A stretch of 64,000 nt of DNA from Marinobacterium stanieri. GTDB lineage: Bacteria; Pseudomonadota; Gammaproteobacteria; Pseudomonadales; Balneatricaceae. Each line of letters begins with the position of its first letter. Position 1 is the stretch's first letter. Under the pieces are notes generated by a model. That model was given only the letters and a program-made list of their open reading frames with translations. It made no database searches and was not told the origin of the DNA. Both the position numbers and the translations under genes were made by a program. The DNA is taken from NCBI RefSeq assembly GCF_900155945.1, contig NZ_FTMN01000003.1, forward strand, positions 62,001-126,000. Direction: 5' to 3'. Shown piece after piece: positions 59,502 to 64,000 of this stretch.

Positions 59502-60236
59502 TCAACTTTTGGTGTTATCGACTTCACGCTCCAGCACTTCCTCAACCGAAGTCAGGATGCCGCGCAACATTCCCAGCTCTGCCTTTTCCGGACGTGTGCG
59601 GTTGAAGTAGCGTCGCAGCTTGTCCATTACGCGGCCTTCGTGCTGCGGGATAATAAAGCTGGTGCGGCGCAATACCTTTTCCAGGTGCTCGTAGAACAGT
59701 GTCATTTCCTGCTGGCGCGGGTAGGGCGCAGGCTCGGGTAGTTTGTCCGCCTGTTTGGATGCACGACGCAGTTCGTAGCTCACCAGCTGAATGGCCTGGG
59801 CAATATTGAGAACCGGGTAGTCTTCGTTGGCATCAATGAACAGGTGTCGATGGCACAGCATCATCTCTTCATTGGTCAGCCCCATTGTTTCGCGGCCGAA
59901 CAGGATAGCGACCTGACCATTGCGGGCTTCATCCGTCATCATCATGGCGGCCTGTTCCGCATCCATCAACGGCTGGTCGAAGCTGCGCTGGCGGGCGCTG
60001 GTACCGATCACCAGCTGGCAATCGGCAATGGCTTCTTCAACGGTGTTGACGACAACGGCCTGGTCCAGCAGGTCTTTGGCACCGGCTGCGCGGGACTCAG
60101 CGTCTTCATGCGGGAATTCAACCGGGTCTACCAGCCACAGCTGGCCCAGTCCCATATTTTTCAGCGCACGAGCTGCCGCCCCGATGTTACCGGGGTGGAA
60201 GGTATTAATCATGACAATGCGGATATTCTCGAGCAT
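59502..60236 (-). CDS. trmJ: tRNA (cytidine/uridine-2'-O-)-methyltransferase
   Basis: A 244-residue SPOUT methyltransferase. NTFHPGNIGAAARALKNMGL at the N-terminus, VAILFGRETMGLTNEEMMLC and PVLNIAQAIQLVSYEL form the three SPOUT motifs that make the knotted SAM site. A C-terminal helical extension ends the protein. TrmJ methylates position 32 of several tRNAs. It precedes the small gene and roxA on the same strand. Confidence 0.95.
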   Translation of the reverse strand: MLENIRIVMINTFHPGNIGAAARALKNMGLGQLWLVDPVEFPHEDAESRAAGAKDLLDQAVVVNTVEEAIADCQLVIGTSARQRSFDQPLMDAEQAAMMMTDEARNGQVAILFGRETMGLTNEEMMLCHRHLFIDANEDYPVLNIAQAIQLVSYELRRASKQADKLPEPAPYPRQQEMTLFYEHLEKVLRRTSFIIPQHEGRVMDKLRRYFNRTRPEKAELGMLRGILTSVEEVLEREVDNTKS

Positions 60237-60433
60237 AGCGGCCTCGCAAATTTGGATGGCCGCATTATAGGGGGCAATGGGGTGCAGGAAAACGGGATAC
60301 TGTTATTGAGTAGACGCATGAACAGGTAGTTGATCCAAGGCTGCAGATGTATGTTGTCTGTTCAGCAGCTAGCCAGTTATTGTTGAATACAATCTTGGCT
60401 ATGTACTAAAGACTCAATGGATGAGGTGTTCTT

Positions 60434-61243
60434 ATGTCAGCTAATGACGACTGGGATGGACTCCATAGTTTAGATGAGCTTCTCGGTTCCGAGGAGAACG
60501 TTCATAAATGGCGACCTGACTTGTTTGATACAGTGGCTCCGGCTGATCGTGCTACGCCGGCAGTTTCCGGTGATGGTGAAGTAATAAAGCCGCTGCAAGC
60601 AAAGGATCAGGTTGAAGTGGCTAAGGTTGAAGGCAAGTCAGTATTAAAATCTTCTATCGCACCCGCACCCGCACCCGCACCCGCACCCGCCGCCAAGCCT
60701 TTATGTCTGATAGAGGCGCGTGAATATGCCTTGAAAGCCCATCATGGCCAGCAAAGGCGTTATACGGCCGAGCCGTATTGGAAACATCTTGCGGAAGTGG
60801 CCGGGCTGGTTGCCAGTTCTAGCAGCGTGACTCCCAGAGGGATAGCCCTGGCTTGGCTGCATGCGACTGTGGAAGAGACCAGTTTAACCTTGCGTGACAT
60901 TGAGCGTGATTTTGGTGCATCGATTGCCGATGGTGTTCGTTGCTTGACCGGGTCAGCTAACAGTCGAATACCGCGTGCAGCGCGCAAGCAACGCTATCGC
61001 AATCGTTTGGCCTCAGCTGACAAGGACGTTCATACCGTTAAATTAGCCAATATTGCTTCCAATTTGGCTTCTATCGGTCACTTTGACCCCGAATTCGCAC
61101 TGGATTGTTATCTGGAGGAGAAGCGGCTGGAAGTCGGTGTGCTGGTGCATGGCGATGAGGGGCTCAAGGTGCTGGTGCGACGTTTGTGGCTGGAAGCTAA
61201 AAACAAGGCCACAGCGCACTTTGAGCCAGTTGGAGCAGAGTAG
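60434..61243 (+). CDS. HD-like (RelA/SpoT hydrolase-type) protein with degraded active site
   Basis: A 269-residue protein. Residues about 1-75 are acidic and disordered, followed by an Ala-Pro repeat (APAPAPAPAPA) encoded by a hexanucleotide tandem repeat. Residues about 90-230 align with the HD domain of RelA/SpoT hydrolases: YALKAHHGQQRRYTAEPYWKH, ALAWLHATVEET and HTVKLANIASNLASI. The catalytic HD is HA, the ED is EE, and the late Asp (LAD) is Asn (LAN). Hydrolase activity on (p)ppGpp is therefore unlikely; a binding or regulatory role is possible. Monocistronic, divergent from trmJ. Confidence 0.8.
   Translation: MSANDDWDGLHSLDELLGSEENVHKWRPDLFDTVAPADRATPAVSGDGEVIKPLQAKDQVEVAKVEGKSVLKSSIAPAPAPAPAPAAKPLCLIEAREYALKAHHGQQRRYTAEPYWKHLAEVAGLVASSSSVTPRGIALAWLHATVEETSLTLRDIERDFGASIADGVRCLTGSANSRIPRAARKQRYRNRLASADKDVHTVKLANIASNLASIGHFDPEFALDCYLEEKRLEVGVLVHGDEGLKVLVRRLWLEAKNKATAHFEPVGAE
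60659..60688 (+). repeat. Hexanucleotide tandem repeat (GCACCC)5
   Basis: Five perfect in-frame units code the Ala-Pro linker of the HD-like protein. Length changes would add or remove Ala-Pro pairs without a frameshift. Confidence 0.9.
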
Positions 61244-61271
61244 GTTGGCAGGAGTCCCCGTGAGCCTGAGC

Positions 61272-62105
61272 CTACAGTTTGCCTAGCCAGCGGCTGAGAT
61301 GGTGAACGAACTGTTCCTTGTGCCAGACCTGCGGTGAGTGATCGGCCTGAGGGTAGATGTGCAGCTCAGGCCAAGGCAGCTCGGCCTCCATCCAGGCGGG
61401 AACTTCGGGGCTGTAGAATTGGCTGGTATCGCCATACACCATCAGCACCGGCCGATCGATTTTAGATTGAAGGCCACGATAATCCTGTTGTGCCAGCGAA
61501 TCCCAGCAGTGGATCATGGCGGCGCTGTCGAGCGTGCGCAGATAATCACGCAGCTGCTGGATACCATGGCTATTTTGTGCGTAGGCATCGCGAATACGCG
61601 GATTGAGTCCGTTTGCAGCCAGCTCCAGTACACCCTCGGCGAAGTCTTCCTGCATGCGCTTGATAAGCGACTGATTCCGCTCATGGTCGAAATCACCATA
61701 TATGCCCAGTGACCAGTCGCTGTCGGTCACCATTTTTGGGGTCATATCAATGATGCAGAGGCCGGCCAAACGGCCCAGACCGTAGTTGCGAATATATTCC
61801 CAGGCGATCAATGCGCCCATCGAGTGCCCAACCAGTACCGCATCACGGATTCCGTGATGTTCCATCATCTGTTCAAGGTCATCCGCCAGCCGGCTGATCT
61901 GCATGCTTTCCAGTGCCGGAGCGGGGTACTGGCCATGGCCTCGGGCCGTCCAGCTGAACGTCTGGTAGCGATCACTTAATTCGTTGGCGAAGGGCAGCCA
62001 GTCCTGGGCGGCACGGGTCCAGCCGTGCAAAAAAATAACGGCCTGGCCACGGCCAAGGCTGACATAACGAATAGGGTGTTGGTCGGAACTGAGCAGGGTT
62101 TCCAT
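61272..62105 (-). CDS. Alpha/beta hydrolase
   Basis: A 277-residue cytoplasmic hydrolase. VIFLHGWTRAAQDW gives the oxyanion loop, the nucleophile is Ser95 in VGHSMGALIA, and QADHSPQVWH has the catalytic His. It resembles the BioH/haloperoxidase-like esterase family; substrate unknown. It lies upstream of roxA-trmJ and downstream of purB on the same strand, 57 bases after the purB stop and beyond the purB terminator. Confidence 0.88.
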   Translation of the reverse strand: METLLSSDQHPIRYVSLGRGQAVIFLHGWTRAAQDWLPFANELSDRYQTFSWTARGHGQYPAPALESMQISRLADDLEQMMEHHGIRDAVLVGHSMGALIAWEYIRNYGLGRLAGLCIIDMTPKMVTDSDWSLGIYGDFDHERNQSLIKRMQEDFAEGVLELAANGLNPRIRDAYAQNSHGIQQLRDYLRTLDSAAMIHCWDSLAQQDYRGLQSKIDRPVLMVYGDTSQFYSPEVPAWMEAELPWPELHIYPQADHSPQVWHKEQFVHHLSRWLGKL

Positions 62106-62131
62106 ACGTGCCTAGACTCCATGCAGATATG

Positions 62132-62154
62132 AAAACGGGGCCAGAAGGCCCCGT
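62132..62154 (-). terminator. Intrinsic terminator of purB
   Basis: On the minus strand ACGGGGCC (62154-62147) and GGCCCCGT (62142-62135) form a perfect stem with a 4-base loop, followed by TTTT. Confidence 0.88.
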
Positions 62155-62162
62155 GAGAATGC

Positions 62163-63542
<1,380 letters not shown>

Positions 63543-63668
63543 TTATCAGCTTGTGTCATTAAAGGGGCGATTATACGGAAAATGGCCGCCACTGGGTATG
63601 CCGATAAGCTGACAGGTGGTGGGGTTTTGGCGTAACCCGGGTTTTAGCCGCTGTGAGAGCGAGGCTGG

Positions 63669-64000
63669 TCAGTCTGCCCAGCCGCTGCCAATGGCGCTGA
63701 AGGGTAGTTCCAGGCCCAGTTCCGGCACCTCCTGGCCGATCCAGGCCGGGAAGGTATTGCTGTTGGGGCCCGGGAAAACGCGATACTCATCACGCCAGGG
63801 GTAACGTTGCGCCGCTGCATCGATGCGCTGAATCAGGTCGTCCACGCCTTCGCCGCGTCGGTCCAGAATCAGCTCGGGGCGCGCACCAAACCAGTGACGG
63901 TCTGGAATGTCCTGTTTCACGCTCAGTACCGGCAACCCACTGCGCTCGCGCCAGCCAACCACTTCGTAGACCTTGTAATGATCGGTATTGGAGGGCTTGA
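63669..64000 (-). CDS. DUF3750 family protein, C-terminal part
   Basis: The frame enters from the right window edge (K-P-S-N-T-D-H-Y-K-V-Y-E-V-V-G-W at the cut) and ends at 63669, so the N-terminus is missing. VVGWRERSGLPVLSVKQDIP, DRHWFGARPELILDRRG and DEYRVFPGPNSNTFPAWIGQ are conserved DUF3750 segments, including a His-rich/Asn-rich core. The family is of unknown function. Confidence 0.82.
   Translation of the reverse strand, partial: KPSNTDHYKVYEVVGWRERSGLPVLSVKQDIPDRHWFGARPELILDRRGEGVDDLIQRIDAAAQRYPWRDEYRVFPGPNSNTFPAWIGQEVPELGLELPFSAIGSGWAD

Overview
The window reads as the chromosome of a marine-type, heterotrophic gammaproteobacterium, most likely an Oceanospirillales relative of Marinobacterium or Pseudomonas. 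This is inferred from the AceA of 531 residues, FadB of about 715 residues, RoxA, TrmJ, the selD-mnmH pair, UmuDC with a LexA box, and CueR-type copper promoters. Most of the sequence is GC-rich by eye. The exception is an AT-rich block at about 48.25-52.6 kb. I saw no rRNA, tRNA, CRISPR array, integrase or transposase gene.

Layout. 0-9 kb: LysE-type exporter (cut by the edge), VOC protein, globin-coupled diguanylate cyclase, mnmH-selD (selenouridine in tRNA), a PACE efflux gene with its TetR regulator and a likely operator, AraC-AzlC-AzlD (branched-chain amino acid export), a duplicated DUF2892 membrane protein and a haloacid dehalogenase. 9-19 kb: enoyl-CoA hydratase, then a lipid or hydrophobe module (DUF1302 and DUF1329 envelope proteins, an AraC regulator, a YCF48-like propeller and an RND/MMPL transporter) and two small coupled unknown genes. 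19-30 kb: a frameshifted gene, YafY-type regulator, GST, then a long minus-strand beta-oxidation block (acyl-CoA dehydrogenase, FadD, DUF2889, FadB, FadA) and periplasmic endonuclease I. 30-36.5 kb: DUF4124 protein, umuDC under LexA control, and the copper set copA-cueR-copZ with both CueR promoters visible. 36.5-45 kb: an AraC regulator divergent from a second, complete beta-oxidation operon (dehydrogenase, thiolase, hydroxyacyl-CoA dehydrogenase/hydratase fusion, CoA ligase, hydratase). 45-48 kb: sulfurtransferase, small unknown, secreted hydrolase, HAD phosphatase. 48.3-52.9 kb: an AT-rich five-gene operon of secreted PQQ-like beta-propellers and tandem ankyrin-repeat proteins. 53-64 kb: a cobalamin-binding-type radical SAM protein, a decayed DOPA-dioxygenase gene, aceA, roxA, trmJ, an HD-like protein with a degraded active site, an esterase-like hydrolase, purB and a DUF3750 gene.

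The metabolic theme is growth on fatty or other hydrophobic acids. Two acyl-CoA ligases, two acyl-CoA dehydrogenases, two thiolases, two hydratase/dehydrogenase fusions and extra hydratases feed acetyl-CoA into the glyoxylate shunt (AceA). The DUF1302/DUF1329/RND module may move hydrophobic substrates or products across the envelope. The two AraC regulators next to these modules are of the same architectural class.

The least explained parts are the AT-rich propeller/ankyrin operon, where one ankyrin paralogue carries an in-frame stop; two copies of a roughly 145-bp palindromic intergenic repeat; two small ORFs of 42 and 52 codons in regulatory or coupled positions; and several strong palindromes upstream of aceA, the fadE-like gene, the PACE gene and the AraC gene. 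Three gene remnants are visible: a 5-bp-duplication frameshift, the nonsense-interrupted ankyrin gene and the DOPA-dioxygenase fragment. All functional calls come from reading the sequence without database searches.
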